Of a stretch of 64,000 nucleotides of DNA, positions 26,736 through 36,511 are shown in pieces; position 1 is the stretch's first letter; each line of letters begins with the position of its first letter. A program made the translations under genes and the position numbers. The DNA comes from Gemmatimonadota bacterium. Its GTDB lineage: Bacteria; Gemmatimonadota; Gemmatimonadetes; Gemmatimonadales; Gemmatimonadaceae. The notes below the pieces were generated by a model. It had not been told where the DNA came from. It was given only the letters and a program-made list of their open reading frames with translations, and ran no database searches. The stretch lies in the NCBI GenBank assembly GCA_016871895.1, contig VHBO01000008.1, forward strand, positions 1 through 64,000, written 5' to 3'.

Positions 26736-28304
26736 ATGCGTCTCGTCGTGCTGCTCCGTGCGATTGTGCTGCTGGCCCTCGGGGGTCTGGGCACGCCGAC
26801 CGAGCTCCCCGCGCAGACCGCGAAGAAGCCCGCCGCCGTCACGCGCCGCACGCCGGCGAGGTCCACGAGCCGGAGCGCGCGGAGCCGCCGTCGTCCCGCG
26901 CGTCCCACGATCCGGGCGGGGAAGCCGGTCGGGGTCGACTCGCTCGTCGCCCATCTCGGACGGGTGCTCCGAGCGGCGGCGAACGGCCGGTGGGGCGCGA
27001 TCGTCGTCTCGGCGGCGACGGGGGATACCCTCTTCGCGCGCGACGCCGACGGGAGCTTCCTCCCCGCCTCGACGATGAAGCTCTACACCGCCGCGGTCGC
27101 CCTCGACCGCTTCGGGCCGCTGCACCAGTTCCAGACCGAGGTGCTGCGTAACGGACCGATCCTCGTGGACGGCACGATCGACGGCGACCTGATCCTGCGG
27201 GGCGCGGGGGATCCGACGCTGGGGCGTGACGGGCCCGCGGCGAACGCCATCGACGCGCTCGCGGCGCAGGTCGCGGACGCCGGGATCCGCGTGGTGCGCG
27301 GGGACGTCCTCGGCGACGCCAGCGCCTTCGAGGCCCGAAGGGTCCCCGAAGGGTGGAAGCCGGCCAACCTGCGGACCCGATTCGCCCCACGCGTCTCCGC
27401 GCTCTCGCTCGCCAGCAACATGACCTCGGTCGTCGTGCGCCCGTCGGGGCGTCAGGCGGTGGTGAGCCTTGGCGGGCAGCAGGAGGGAGTGCCCATCCGG
27501 TCCTCCGTCAGCGTCCGGCAGGGGAGCCGGAGCGCCGCGATCCGGGTGCGGCACGATACGCTGACGGGGCGCGTGAACGTGTCCGGGTGGATCGGGAGCC
27601 GCAGTCGGGCCCGGAGCTACCGCCTGATGATCGAGACGCCGGAGACCTTCGCCGCGGCGGCGTTCCGTACCGCGCTCGAACGTCGGGGAGTCGAGGTGCT
27701 TGGCGAGAGCAAGGCGGGGGCCGCGCCTCTCACCGCGCAGCCGGTGACGGCGTGGGCCTCGCAGCCGCTCGAGCGCCTCGTCTCGCAGATGAATGAGGAT
27801 AGCGACAACCATTTCGCGGAGCTCATCTTCCGGAACGCGGCGCGTGACTGGGGGACGGTCGGGTCCGCCGCCCGGGCCGATGCGACGCTCCGTGAGTTCC
27901 TGTCGGCGCAGGTCGGTGTCCCTCGGGGCGCCGTCTCCGCGAGCGACGGCAGCGGCCTCTCGACGCTTGACCGCGTGACGCCACGGTCGATGGTGCAGCT
28001 CCTCGCCTACGCCCCCCGGACGCCGTGGGGGGAGAGCTTCCGGAACTCCCTGCCGATCGCGGGGCGGACGGGGACGCTGGCGAGTCGTATGCGTGGTACG
28101 GCGGCGCAGGACAACGTCCGCGCGAAGACCGGCACGACGGGATCGGTCATCTCGCTCGGCGGCTATGTCACGACGCGGGACCGCGAGGAGCTCGTCTTCT
28201 CCTTCATCTACAACGGGACGTCGCTGACGCGCGCCCGGGTGGCGATCGACGCGATGAGTGTCACCCTCGCCAACTTCTCCCGCGCGGGCGCCGACGGGAA
28301 CTGA
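26736..28304 (+). CDS. dacB: D-alanyl-D-alanine carboxypeptidase/endopeptidase (PBP4 type)
   Basis: This 522-residue S13-family peptidase acts on peptidoglycan cross-links in the periplasm. A signal peptide (about residues 1-27) precedes a basic Pro/Ser/Arg linker. The penicillin-binding motifs are Ser112-x-x-Lys115, S-D-N near 356-358 and K-T-G at 464-466, with the extra inserted domain between the first and second typical of PBP4. The ATG at 26736 was chosen because the signal peptide starts there; the longer frame overlaps ctaG. Confidence 0.93.
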   Translation: MRLVVLLRAIVLLALGGLGTPTELPAQTAKKPAAVTRRTPARSTSRSARSRRRPARPTIRAGKPVGVDSLVAHLGRVLRAAANGRWGAIVVSAATGDTLFARDADGSFLPASTMKLYTAAVALDRFGPLHQFQTEVLRNGPILVDGTIDGDLILRGAGDPTLGRDGPAANAIDALAAQVADAGIRVVRGDVLGDASAFEARRVPEGWKPANLRTRFAPRVSALSLASNMTSVVVRPSGRQAVVSLGGQQEGVPIRSSVSVRQGSRSAAIRVRHDTLTGRVNVSGWIGSRSRARSYRLMIETPETFAAAAFRTALERRGVEVLGESKAGAAPLTAQPVTAWASQPLERLVSQMNEDSDNHFAELIFRNAARDWGTVGSAARADATLREFLSAQVGVPRGAVSASDGSGLSTLDRVTPRSMVQLLAYAPRTPWGESFRNSLPIAGRTGTLASRMRGTAAQDNVRAKTGTTGSVISLGGYVTTRDREELVFSFIYNGTSLTRARVAIDAMSVTLANFSRAGADGN

Positions 28305-28331
28305 GTCCCGGCCCGCGCCCGCACGGCGCCG

Positions 28332-29483
28332 TCAGGTGGTCGACTGCCGGATGAGGATCCCGCGCTTCGCGAGCTCGGTCACGTAGTGCTCGCCGGGCAT
28401 GCACTCGTCGGAGGTGTGAACCCCCTTCGCGGTGACCGCCCCGTCGGCCTGGAGCTGGCCCGTGATGGAGAGCGAATAGCCCGTCGTGCGCATCATCGCG
28501 CTGATCCCGTGCTGCGCGTCGTAGCGGTCGACGAGCTCAAAGTGGTGGGTGACCGGCTTCCCGCCCTTCGTCCCGGTGACCGTCACGCGGAGCGCGACGA
28601 GGTCGGGGGAGTTCGTCTTGGTGAGGCGCGGCTGCATCTGGGTGATGGCCACGTCACGCGGGACGATCGTGGTCCCCTTCACGGTGACGGGCTCGAGCTC
28701 GAGGAGACCGAGTTCGCGGATGGCTTCCATGATCTTCGCGTGGCCAGGGTACCGGAGCGTCTTGTACTCCATCGTGGGGATCTTCCCCTCGTACCGGAAC
28801 GCCATCGTCGAGAGGCCGCCCGCGGTGTGGAACGCCTCGAGGGTGCCAACCGGGGCCTCGAAAGTCACCGGCTCCAGCTCCGAGAGCGCCTTCATCTGCG
28901 TGCGCTTCCCGTCCCGGATGACCCAGGAGAGGGTCGTGTAGTAGTCGAGCACACCCTCGATCGAGTAGACGATCTGGTACTGGAGCGGGCCTTCGGGCTG
29001 CTGTGGCAGGCCGCCGACATAGATACGCACGGCGTCCACGGTGTCGCAGCGGTCGATGCCGAGCTGGGCGAGGATGTTCACCATCCCGGGGGCGAGTCCG
29101 CAGTCGGGGATCACGGAGACCCCGGCCTTGGCGGCACGGTCCGTGAGGGTCTGCTGCTGCTGGACGATCTCGGTGTTGCCGCCGAGGTCGCAGAAGTGGG
29201 CGCCGGCCGCGATGGCGGCCTCGGTCATCGGGAGGTTCAGGTAATACGGGAGGGCGCACATCACCGAGGTGATGCCCTGCATCGCCGCGGCGACGGCGGC
29301 GCCGTCCTTCACGTCGAGCTGGATGGTCTTGAGCCGCTCCCCGCCGATGTACGGCTGGAGGAAGGCGGGGAGGCGGTCGACCCGCTGGTCGGCAAGACGG
29401 ACTTCGGTGACGGCGGGGTTCTGGAGGAGGTCGTAGGCACAGGCCGAGCCCTGCAGGCCGGCACCGAGGACGAGCATCTTCAT
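28332..29483 (-). CDS. Saccharopine dehydrogenase-family protein
   Basis: This 383-residue NAD(P)-dependent enzyme has a Rossmann G-A-G-L-Q-G near residue 8 and the D-L-G-G-N and D-C-G-L-A-P-G motifs (about 100 and 125) of the saccharopine/lysine dehydrogenase family. The length and C-terminal domain fit lysine 6-dehydrogenase or saccharopine reductase-like enzymes rather than the long bifunctional type. The exact substrate (lysine, carboxynorspermidine or related) cannot be assigned. It is convergent with dacB and divergent from the CoA-binding protein gene. Confidence 0.88.
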   Translation of the reverse strand: MKMLVLGAGLQGSACAYDLLQNPAVTEVRLADQRVDRLPAFLQPYIGGERLKTIQLDVKDGAAVAAAMQGITSVMCALPYYLNLPMTEAAIAAGAHFCDLGGNTEIVQQQQTLTDRAAKAGVSVIPDCGLAPGMVNILAQLGIDRCDTVDAVRIYVGGLPQQPEGPLQYQIVYSIEGVLDYYTTLSWVIRDGKRTQMKALSELEPVTFEAPVGTLEAFHTAGGLSTMAFRYEGKIPTMEYKTLRYPGHAKIMEAIRELGLLELEPVTVKGTTIVPRDVAITQMQPRLTKTNSPDLVALRVTVTGTKGGKPVTHHFELVDRYDAQHGISAMMRTTGYSLSITGQLQADGAVTAKGVHTSDECMPGEHYVTELAKRGILIRQSTT

Positions 29484-29558
29484 GGGGAGCTCCACGTCGG
29501 GAGGGGGAAGGCGGGCAACCCTTGAATTTACCTCCCCGGGGGCGTGATTTCCCACCTG

Positions 29559-29999
29559 ATGAGCGACTGGCGCACCCATATAGTGGAGTCGGAGGCCGGG
29601 ATTACGGCCCTCCTGGAGCGGACCCGGACGATCGCGGTTCTGGGGATCAAGGTCCCCGGAAAGCCCGCCCCGGCGTTCGACGTGCCGGCCTATGCCCAGC
29701 GGGCGGGATTCCGGGTGATTCCCGTCCCGGTCTACTACCCTGAGGTGACGGAGATCTTGGGGGAGCCGGTCGTCCGGACCGTGGCTGGGATCGGGGCGCC
29801 GGTGGACCTCGTGAACGTCTTCCGGCGTCCCTCCGACATCCCGGCGCACCTGGACGACCTCCTCGCCGCGCGCCCCCGTGCGGTCTGGTTCCAGCTGGGG
29901 ATTCGTCACGACGAGGTGGCGGAGACGCTGGCCCGGGCCGGCATCGACGTGGTCCAGGATCGGTGCCTGCTGGTGGAGCTGCGGGATCGCGGGCGCTGA
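29559..29999 (+). CDS. CoA-binding domain protein (YccU type)
   Basis: This 146-residue single-domain Rossmann protein is of the CoA_binding_2 family. It has the typical I-A-V-L-G-I ... P-A-F-D-V-P-x-Y start, the V-D-L-V-N-V-F-R-R-P signature near residue 80 and V-W-F-Q-L-G-I near 107. Members bind CoA in crystal structures but have no agreed function. It precedes leuS, which has its own TAGATT element. Confidence 0.9.
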   Translation: MSDWRTHIVESEAGITALLERTRTIAVLGIKVPGKPAPAFDVPAYAQRAGFRVIPVPVYYPEVTEILGEPVVRTVAGIGAPVDLVNVFRRPSDIPAHLDDLLAARPRAVWFQLGIRHDEVAETLARAGIDVVQDRCLLVELRDRGR

Positions 30000-30043
30000 G
30001 GGCGCCGAGGCCGTCCCGACCGCCGTGCGCGGCCGGGGCGGAA

Positions 30044-30049
30044 TAGATT
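30044..30049 (+). promoter_or_regulatory. -10-like hexamer TAGATT upstream of leuS
   Basis: The hexamer ends 25 bases before the leuS ATG, predicting a leader of about 18 bases. It is the same hexamer as before ctaG and the 9042 gene. Confidence 0.45.
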
Positions 30050-30074
30050 GCGGGTTCGACCGACGCCCCTCCCG

Positions 30075-32555
30075 ATGACCGAACCCACCGAACCGATCGC
30101 CTATGACCCCGCCGTGGTCGAGGCCCAGGCGCGCCAGCGCTGGGCCGATCGCGGCACCAACCGGGTCGACCTCGCCCAGGGAGCGTCGCCGTACTACGCC
30201 CTGATGATGTTCCCCTATCCGTCCGCCGAAGGGCTGCACGTGGGGAACCTCTTCGCCTTCACGGGGAGCGACATCCACGCCCGGTACCAGCGGCTGCGCG
30301 GGCACACCGTCTTCCAGCCGCTTGGCTACGACGCGTTCGGGATCCACAGCGAGAACTTCGCGCTGAAGGTCGGGAAGCACCCGATGGACCTGATCCCGAG
30401 CAACATCGCGAACTTCCGACGGCAGTTGGATCGGGCAGGGTTGATGGTCGACTGGGAGCGGTCGGTCGATACGACGGATCCCGCGTACTACAAATGGACG
30501 CAGTGGGTCTTCCTGCAGCTCTATCAGCGCGGGCTCGCCTACAAGAAGGCCGCCGCGGTCAACTGGTGCTCGTCGTGTAAGACCGTGCTCGCGAACGAGC
30601 AGGTCGAAGGGGGCGCATGCGAGCGATGCGGGACGGTGGTCGAACAGCGCTTCCTCGAGCAGTGGTTCTTCCGGATCTCCGAGTATGCGGGGCGTCTGCT
30701 GGGGAATCTCGAGACGCTCGACTGGTCGGCGACGACGAAGCAGGCGCAGCGGAACTGGATCGGGAAGTCCGAGGGCGCGCGGATCCGCTTTCGCGTGCTC
30801 GACCCGCTCGCCGCGGCGGGGAGCGCGGCGGTGGCGGTGACCACCGAGGTCGCGACCACGGTCACGGAGATCGAGGTCTTCACGACGCGACCCGATACGA
30901 TCTACGGCGCGACGTACCTGGTGCTCGCGCCGGAGCATCCGCTCGTGGAGGGGATCACGACGCCGGACCAGCGCGGGACCGTCGAGGCGTATCAGTCCCG
31001 GGCGGCGCGTCAGGACCTCGTGACCCGGAAGTCGACGAAGGAGAAGACGGGGGCCTTCACCGGGGCGTATGCCACGAACCCCGCCACCGGGGCGCCCGTC
31101 CCGATCTGGGTCGCCGATTACGTGCTGATGGAATACGGCACCGGGGCGATCATGGCGGTGCCGGGGCACGACGAGCGGGACTTCGAGTTCGCTCAGGTCT
31201 TCGGCCTGCCGGTCGTGCGGGTCGTGGCGGGCGAGGGGCAGGACGCGTCGACGCCACTCGACGGCGCAGCGTACGTGGGTGACGGGCGGCTCGTGCACTC
31301 CGGTGCGTTCGATGGGCTCGACGTCGGCGCGGCCAAGCGGGATGTCACCGCGTGGCTCGCAGCCCACGGGCACGCGGAGCCGGTGACCAACTATCGCCTG
31401 CACGACTGGTGCATCTCGCGGCAGCGGTACTGGGGCCCGCCGATCCCGATCGTCTATTGCGACGCCTGCGGGACGGTGCCGGTCCCCGAGGACCAGCTCC
31501 CGGTGGTGTTGCCGCACGTCGCCGACTTCAAGCCCGACGACTCCGGCGTCTCCCCGCTCGCCCGGCACGAGGCGTGGTACCGGACGCCTTGTCCGACCTG
31601 CGGCGCGTCCGCGCGGCGCGAGACCGACGTGAGCGACACCTTCCTCGACAGCGCCTGGTACTTCCTGCGCTATCCGAGCGTGCCGCGCACCGACGTGGCG
31701 TTCGATGCGGCGACCACGCGGCGTTGGCTCCCCGTCACGACGTACATCGGCGGGAACGAGCACGCGGTGTTGCACCTGCTCTACTCACGGTTCATCACGA
31801 TGGTGCTGCACGACGTGGGCCTGCTCGACTTCGAGGAGCCGTTCACGCGGTTCCGCGCGCACGGATTGATCATCCGTGAGGGCGCCAAGATGTCGAAGTC
31901 GAAGGGGAACGTCGTGAACCCCGACGAGTACCTCGAGCAGTGGGGCGCCGACGCCTTCCGCACCTACCTGATGTTCCTCGGCCCCTTCGAGGAGGGCGGC
32001 GACTTCCGCGACGCCGGGATCAGCGGCGTGCGGCGCTTCCTTGACCGCCTCTGGGCCTCGGTGCGCGACGCGACGACCGCCGGCGCACCGGACGACGAGG
32101 TGCTCCGCAAGCTGCACGCGACGATCAAAAAGGTCGGTGAGGACATCCCCGCGCTGAGCTACAACACCGCGATCGCGGCGATGATGGAGTACATGAACGT
32201 CCTCCGGAAGGGTGAGCGGCAGTGCCATCGCGATGAGGTGGCGCCAATCGTCTCGCTGGTGGCGCCGTTCGCGCCGCACATCGCCGAGGTGCTCTGGGAT
32301 ATGCTCGGCCGATCGGGGAGCGTCTTCGATGGCGGGTGGCCCACCTTCGACGCGGCGCGGCTCGTGAGCGACACCGTGGCGCTCGTGGTGCAGGTGGGCG
32401 GGAAGACCCGCGGCACGATCCAGGTGGCGCCGAACGTGACGCAGGAGGCGGCGCTCGCCGCGGCGCTCGCGGAGCCCGGAATCGCGAAGTTCATCACCGG
32501 GGCGCCGAAGAAGGTGATCCTCGTGCCGGGCCGTCTCCTCAACGTGGTGGTGTGA
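30075..32555 (+). CDS. leuS: Leucyl-tRNA synthetase
   Basis: This 826-residue class I synthetase attaches Leu to tRNA-Leu. The HIGH-like motif is in P-Y-P-S-A-E-G-L-H-V-G-N (about 47-58). A zinc-type C-x-x-C ... C-x-x-C pair is near residue 160-185. The CP1 editing domain contains T-x-R-P-D-T-I-Y-G. The K-M-S-K-S motif is at 605-609. The start is the ATG at 30075; an upstream TTG lies inside the -10 hexamer. It is convergent with the DUF2256 gene. Confidence 0.97.
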   Translation: MTEPTEPIAYDPAVVEAQARQRWADRGTNRVDLAQGASPYYALMMFPYPSAEGLHVGNLFAFTGSDIHARYQRLRGHTVFQPLGYDAFGIHSENFALKVGKHPMDLIPSNIANFRRQLDRAGLMVDWERSVDTTDPAYYKWTQWVFLQLYQRGLAYKKAAAVNWCSSCKTVLANEQVEGGACERCGTVVEQRFLEQWFFRISEYAGRLLGNLETLDWSATTKQAQRNWIGKSEGARIRFRVLDPLAAAGSAAVAVTTEVATTVTEIEVFTTRPDTIYGATYLVLAPEHPLVEGITTPDQRGTVEAYQSRAARQDLVTRKSTKEKTGAFTGAYATNPATGAPVPIWVADYVLMEYGTGAIMAVPGHDERDFEFAQVFGLPVVRVVAGEGQDASTPLDGAAYVGDGRLVHSGAFDGLDVGAAKRDVTAWLAAHGHAEPVTNYRLHDWCISRQRYWGPPIPIVYCDACGTVPVPEDQLPVVLPHVADFKPDDSGVSPLARHEAWYRTPCPTCGASARRETDVSDTFLDSAWYFLRYPSVPRTDVAFDAATTRRWLPVTTYIGGNEHAVLHLLYSRFITMVLHDVGLLDFEEPFTRFRAHGLIIREGAKMSKSKGNVVNPDEYLEQWGADAFRTYLMFLGPFEEGGDFRDAGISGVRRFLDRLWASVRDATTAGAPDDEVLRKLHATIKKVGEDIPALSYNTAIAAMMEYMNVLRKGERQCHRDEVAPIVSLVAPFAPHIAEVLWDMLGRSGSVFDGGWPTFDAARLVSDTVALVVQVGGKTRGTIQVAPNVTQEAALAAALAEPGIAKFITGAPKKVILVPGRLLNVVV

Positions 32556-32604
32556 TCACGGGCATCCTGGGGCACCTCCGCTCTGGCGAAGGCCCCGGGA
32601 CGGC

Positions 32605-32775
32605 CTACGAACGAGCAGACCGTCGGTCTGTCGATGCGCCCCGTCGCCGGCAGGCATCGGAGCAGTAGCGCACCTGGTCCCAGTCGCGCTCCCACTTCTT
32701 CCGCCAAGTGAACGGGCGCCCGCAGGCCTCGCAGGTCTTGGCCGGCAGCTCGGACTTCTTCCGCATCTTCGGCAT
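32605..32775 (-). CDS. DUF2256 small zinc-binding protein
   Basis: The 56 residues are recognisable as DUF2256: C15-x-x-C18-G-R-P-F-x-W-R-K-K-W-x-x-x-W-D and then Y-C38-S-x-x-C42. It is basic at both ends. The ATG shares one base with the stop of the Fe-S photolyase gene (TGATG), so the pair should be co-translated. The family has no proven function; the cysteine pattern suggests a treble-clef or ribbon that binds zinc. It is convergent with leuS. Confidence 0.9.
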   Translation of the reverse strand: MPKMRKKSELPAKTCEACGRPFTWRKKWERDWDQVRYCSDACRRRGASTDRRSARS

Positions 32776-34328
32776 CAGCCCGCGCTCCGAGGCGGCGCCC
32801 CGCCGTGGGCGCGGATCGCGTCAGCCCGCGCGGCGATCGCCGCGCGCTGGTTCGCATCGAGCCGACGCAGGTTCTTGACCTGCAGCGCCATCCGTTGGTT
32901 GGCGGCGAGTCGGACCTCGTGGCGTGCGAGGAAGTCCCAGTAGAGCGTGGTGAAGGGGCAGGCGTCGTCCCCGACCGCGACGGCGGGATCGAAGCGGCAG
33001 CCACGGCAATGATCGCTCATCCGGTCGATGTACTTCCCCGTCGCGGCGTACGGCTTGGAGGCCATGATGCCGCCATCGGCGTGCAACGCCATACCGATCG
33101 TGTTGGGGAGTTCGACCCACTCGACCGCGTCGACATACACGGCGAGATACCACTCGTGTACCGCCCGCGGTTCGACGCCCAAGAGGAGCGCGTAGAGCCC
33201 CGTCACCATCAGTCGCTGGATATGATGCGCATACCCGTGCTCCAGCGTCTGGCGGACGGCATCGCGGAGGCACGCCATCTCGACCTCACCCGTCCAGTAG
33301 AACGGGGGGAGCGGCTCGTGCGCACCGAGCGCGTTGTGGTCAGCATAGCCGGGCATCAGGAGCCAGTAGAGCCCGCGTACGTACTCGCGCCATCCGAGGA
33401 TCTGTCGGATAAGCCCCTCGGCGCTCGCGAGCGGGACGCGGCCGGCGCGGTATGCCGACTCGGCTGCCGCGATCACGTCACGTGGGTCGAGGAGCTTGAG
33501 GTTCATCGCGGCGGCGAGGCGGGAGTGGTAGAGCCAGGGCTCGCGCGTCCACATCGCATCCTGGTACGTGCCGAATTCGGCGAGCCGGTGTGCCACGAAG
33601 TCATTGAGTGCGGCGCGGGCCTCTTCAGGCGTCACGGGCCAGTCGAAGGCGTCGAGCCGGCCGGGATGGTCGGCGAAGCGTCGGCCGACGAGCTCGATGA
33701 CCTCCTGGGTGATTGCGTCGGGCGGGAAGGCGACGGGCGCCGGAAGAAGCCCCGGACCCTTCCGGCCGAAGCTGCCACGGTTCTCGGCGTCGTAGTTCCA
33801 GTCACCCCCCTCCGGTCCACCGTCGGCATCGAGGAGGACGCGATGCTTCCGTCGGAGTTCGCGGTACCAGAACTCGAGTCGGAGCTGCTTGCGTCCCTTC
33901 GCGTGCGCGGCGAACTCCTCGACCGTGGAGACGAAGTGCCGATCGATGCGGATGTCGAGAGGGATCGCCAGCTCGCGGGCCACGGTCGTGAGCGCCTCGC
34001 GCACGCGCCAATCCCCGGGCTCCGTCATCAGCAGGCGGTCTGGGCGATGTGTCGCGATCACGCGTCGCAGCTCGCCCGCGAGCGTGCCGGTGTTCGCCGC
34101 GTCGTCGAGCGCCGTGTAGTGGACGGTGCGGCCGGCGTCGCGCTGCGCGGCGGCGAAGTGCCGCATCGCGCTGAGGAAGAGCGCCGTCCGGGGCTTCGAC
34201 GACCAGACGTGCGTCGACTCCTCAGCGACCTCCGCCATCCAGATCGCGTCGTGTTCGGTGTCGAACCTATCGAGCGCGCTCGAGGTGGGGTCGAGCTGAT
34301 CGCCGAGGATGAGGACGAGATGTCGCAT
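32775..34328 (-). CDS. phrB: Iron-sulfur bacterial cryptochrome/(6-4) photolyase (FeS-BCP)
   Basis: This 517-residue protein of the cryptochrome/photolyase superfamily uses light and FAD to repair pyrimidine (6-4) photoproducts. The N-terminal antenna domain starts L-I-L-G-D-Q-L. The four cysteines Cys353, Cys441, Cys444 and Cys457 match, with a constant shift of three, the 4Fe-4S ligands known in Agrobacterium PhrB (350, 438, 441 and 454). The segment N-T-x-G-M-A-L-x-A-D-G-G near residue 409-420 is the usual FeS-BCP signature. Family members use a dimethyl-ribityllumazine antenna. It is coupled to the downstream DUF2256 gene. Confidence 0.94.
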   Translation of the reverse strand: MRHLVLILGDQLDPTSSALDRFDTEHDAIWMAEVAEESTHVWSSKPRTALFLSAMRHFAAAQRDAGRTVHYTALDDAANTGTLAGELRRVIATHRPDRLLMTEPGDWRVREALTTVARELAIPLDIRIDRHFVSTVEEFAAHAKGRKQLRLEFWYRELRRKHRVLLDADGGPEGGDWNYDAENRGSFGRKGPGLLPAPVAFPPDAITQEVIELVGRRFADHPGRLDAFDWPVTPEEARAALNDFVAHRLAEFGTYQDAMWTREPWLYHSRLAAAMNLKLLDPRDVIAAAESAYRAGRVPLASAEGLIRQILGWREYVRGLYWLLMPGYADHNALGAHEPLPPFYWTGEVEMACLRDAVRQTLEHGYAHHIQRLMVTGLYALLLGVEPRAVHEWYLAVYVDAVEWVELPNTIGMALHADGGIMASKPYAATGKYIDRMSDHCRGCRFDPAVAVGDDACPFTTLYWDFLARHEVRLAANQRMALQVKNLRRLDANQRAAIAARADAIRAHGGAPPRSAG

Positions 34329-34425
34329 CAGGAGGGGCGGGCGGTGTTCGGAGCGCGCGGGATGAGAACCCGCCGACTGGGGCGGTGGCCTCTGGCGCGT
34401 GCGTGACGTGTCGGAGGCGGACCTG

Positions 34426-35805
34426 TCAGGCGGGAGCGGGCGTCGCCGGCGCGGTCCCGTCGAGCAGATGCAGCTCGCTCCGTCGCCGCGCCTCGCGGAG
34501 CAACATCGCCACCGCTACGATCGCGTGCATCGTCGTCGCGAAGACCGAGATGTACCAGAGTCGCTGGAGCGTGAATCCGGGGCGGTGCGAGGCCCAGAGG
34601 GCCGGCGGGACGAAGCAGAGGAGACGGACACCGCTCGCCACGACGGTCGGGAGCGTGTTGCCGAGGGCCTGGAACATCCCCGAGCAGGTGAAGACGATCC
34701 CCGAGGCGACGTAGTTCATCGAGATCGTCGCGAGGAAGGTCGCGGCGACCGCGAGAACCTCCGGCTCATCGGAGAACCAGTGCACCAGCCACTCGGGCCG
34801 GAAATGGCAGAGGATGCTCAGCGCGAGCATCACGGCCGATCCTAAGGCGATGGACGCCACGAAGGTCTGTCTCGCGCGATCGGGCCGGTTGGCGCCGATG
34901 CTCTGGCCGGCGACCGGCGCCGCCGCGAAGGCGATCGCCATCCCGGGGAGGAGCACCCCCTGCAGCACGCGCGAGCCGATCCCGTAGCCGGCCTGCGCGG
35001 CGGGCCCGAAGTCGCGGATGATCCAGTAGACGATGGCCATCGAGACGAACATCAATCCGAACTCGAGCCCGGAGGGAATCCCGATCCCGAGGAGGCGCTT
35101 CCACGTCGCGAGATGCGGCCGGAGCAGTGAGGCGTCGAAACGGACGAAGTGCTCGAGCCGCTTGAAGTAGTAGAGCGCGAGCCCGATCGCGACCAGGAGG
35201 GCGATGTCGCTCGCCATGGCGGCGCCCGCCACACCGAGCGGACGGCCGGTGCCCCATCCGGCGATGAGGACCGGGGCGAGGATCGCGTTTAGCACGACGG
35301 TCGCGACCTGGATGACCATCGTCGGCTGCGCGATGCCGGTGGCGCGCAGGGTGGACATCATTGCCCCGAGCGGGAACTGGAGCGCGAGGGCCGGCAGGAA
35401 CCAGGCGAGATAGTCGACGCCGAGCTCCGCGGTGCGAGCATCGGCGGCGATGCCGCGGACCCAGGCGAAGCCCGCCGTGTAGCCGAGGAGGAGCGTCAGC
35501 ACGCCGGCGATGGCGGAGAGGACAAGCGACTGGTTGTACGTCAGTGTCCCCGCTGCGCCGTCCTTGCGGCCTGCGGCGTGGGAGATCAGGACCATCGTGC
35601 CGACGGAGAGCACCTGGCTCACCGCCATCACCATGAACTGGAGGTTGCCCGCCGTGCCGACACCGGCGATGGCGGCGTCGCCGAGCCGACCGACGAAGTA
35701 GAGGTCGACGAAGAAGTAGGCCGTCTGGAAGAGCATCCCGATCGCCATCGGGGCGGCAATCCGGATGATGTGACGGGGGATTGGGCCCTGTGTGAGGTCG
35801 CGCAT
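34426..35805 (-). CDS. MATE-family efflux transporter
   Basis: This 459-residue membrane protein has twelve hydrophobic segments in two similar halves, as in multidrug and toxin extrusion (MATE) antiporters. The first half begins I-A-A-P-M-A-I-G-M-L-F and has Y-F-V-D-L-Y-F-V-G-R-L-G near residue 30. The repeat segments of the second half contain G-Q-S-I-G-A-N. It probably exports cationic compounds using Na+ or H+. It stands alone on the minus strand between the photolyase gene and a cytochrome c gene, with a strong hairpin upstream. Confidence 0.92.
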   Translation of the reverse strand: MRDLTQGPIPRHIIRIAAPMAIGMLFQTAYFFVDLYFVGRLGDAAIAGVGTAGNLQFMVMAVSQVLSVGTMVLISHAAGRKDGAAGTLTYNQSLVLSAIAGVLTLLLGYTAGFAWVRGIAADARTAELGVDYLAWFLPALALQFPLGAMMSTLRATGIAQPTMVIQVATVVLNAILAPVLIAGWGTGRPLGVAGAAMASDIALLVAIGLALYYFKRLEHFVRFDASLLRPHLATWKRLLGIGIPSGLEFGLMFVSMAIVYWIIRDFGPAAQAGYGIGSRVLQGVLLPGMAIAFAAAPVAGQSIGANRPDRARQTFVASIALGSAVMLALSILCHFRPEWLVHWFSDEPEVLAVAATFLATISMNYVASGIVFTCSGMFQALGNTLPTVVASGVRLLCFVPPALWASHRPGFTLQRLWYISVFATTMHAIVAVAMLLREARRRSELHLLDGTAPATPAPA

Positions 35806-35820
35806 CTGAAGTCAGCGTGA

Positions 35821-35847
35821 GAGGGGCGGGAATGGTTCCCGCCCCTC
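35821..35847 (-). terminator. Terminator after the cytochrome c gene
   Basis: A perfect 12-bp stem (GAGGGGCGGGAA with TTCCCGCCCCTC) with a 3-base loop lies 15 bases before the MATE ATG. It has no U-tract. Confidence 0.7.
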
Positions 35848-35920
35848 CTCAACGCAGCGGGCGATCAGGGCGCTGGGCAGGTCGTGCCGTCCGCCCGGGT
35901 GCGACGCCTCTCTGACGTCG

Positions 35921-36331
35921 TCAGGGCGCGGCCGGCGGCGTCTTCGCGCGCGAGATCGACCACACATAGGCCGCCACCGCCCGGACCTGCGCGTCGTCGA
36001 GGTTCATCGGGCCGCCGCGCGGACCCATCGGGAACCGGCGTGCGGTGTCCTTCACCTTCTCGCGTGGGACACCGGTGGTGATGGTCGCGACCAGCTCGTC
36101 GAAGCTACCGGCCTGCTGCACCCACGCACCGCTCACGAGGCTCGGGCCGTTGTTCGCGCCCACCCCCTTCTGGCCGTGGCAGCGCTGGCAGCCACCGCTG
36201 TGATAGATCGAGTCGCCGATCGCGATGGCGGCATCGGTCACGCCGGCGGGTCGGGTGGGGGCGGCGCCCTGTGCCTGGGCGGCGAGCGGGAGGGCGAGTG
36301 CGAGGACGACGAGGAGCGGGCGCATCGGCAT
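35921..36331 (-). CDS. Periplasmic cytochrome c, class I
   Basis: The product is 136 residues. The signal peptide (about residues 1-22, ending A-Q-A-Q) directs export. One haem site, C-Q-R-C-H (Cys48, Cys51, His52), is present. The likely axial Met is in F-P-M-G-P or G-P-M-N-L near residues 100-112. It may carry electrons to a terminal oxidase such as the caa3 enzyme encoded about 10 kb away. A second in-frame ATG two codons later is possible. The 180-base gap to the next plus-strand gene has no other feature beyond a TAGCTT at 36428. Confidence 0.9.
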   Translation of the reverse strand: MPMRPLLVVLALALPLAAQAQGAAPTRPAGVTDAAIAIGDSIYHSGGCQRCHGQKGVGANNGPSLVSGAWVQQAGSFDELVATITTGVPREKVKDTARRFPMGPRGGPMNLDDAQVRAVAAYVWSISRAKTPPAAP

Positions 36332-36511
36332 CGGAGCTGGAGGTGGGAAGGGCGACCCCTAGGAAGATGACGCGGACGCGTCGGGCCGGCGAGTCGGCAC
36401 GAGCGCGTGGGAGGGGCTGCGATCGGCTAGCTTGGGTCGTCGGCTGGTCGGCTCCGGGCCGTCGGTTCCCGTTCGTCTCGTGCATTGCCTTCGCTAGGAG
36501 TGCGCCTCTGT

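Noticed and set aside
29484-31775. N-terminal extension of the saccharopine dehydrogenase-like frame running opposite leuS
   Set aside because: The Rossmann fold starts at 29483. The upstream part is antisense to leuS and the CoA-binding gene and has no family signal.
36332-36511. A tRNA or small RNA gene in the 180-base gap
   Set aside because: No cloverleaf, no conserved T-loop sequence and no terminator-like stem was found by reading both strands.
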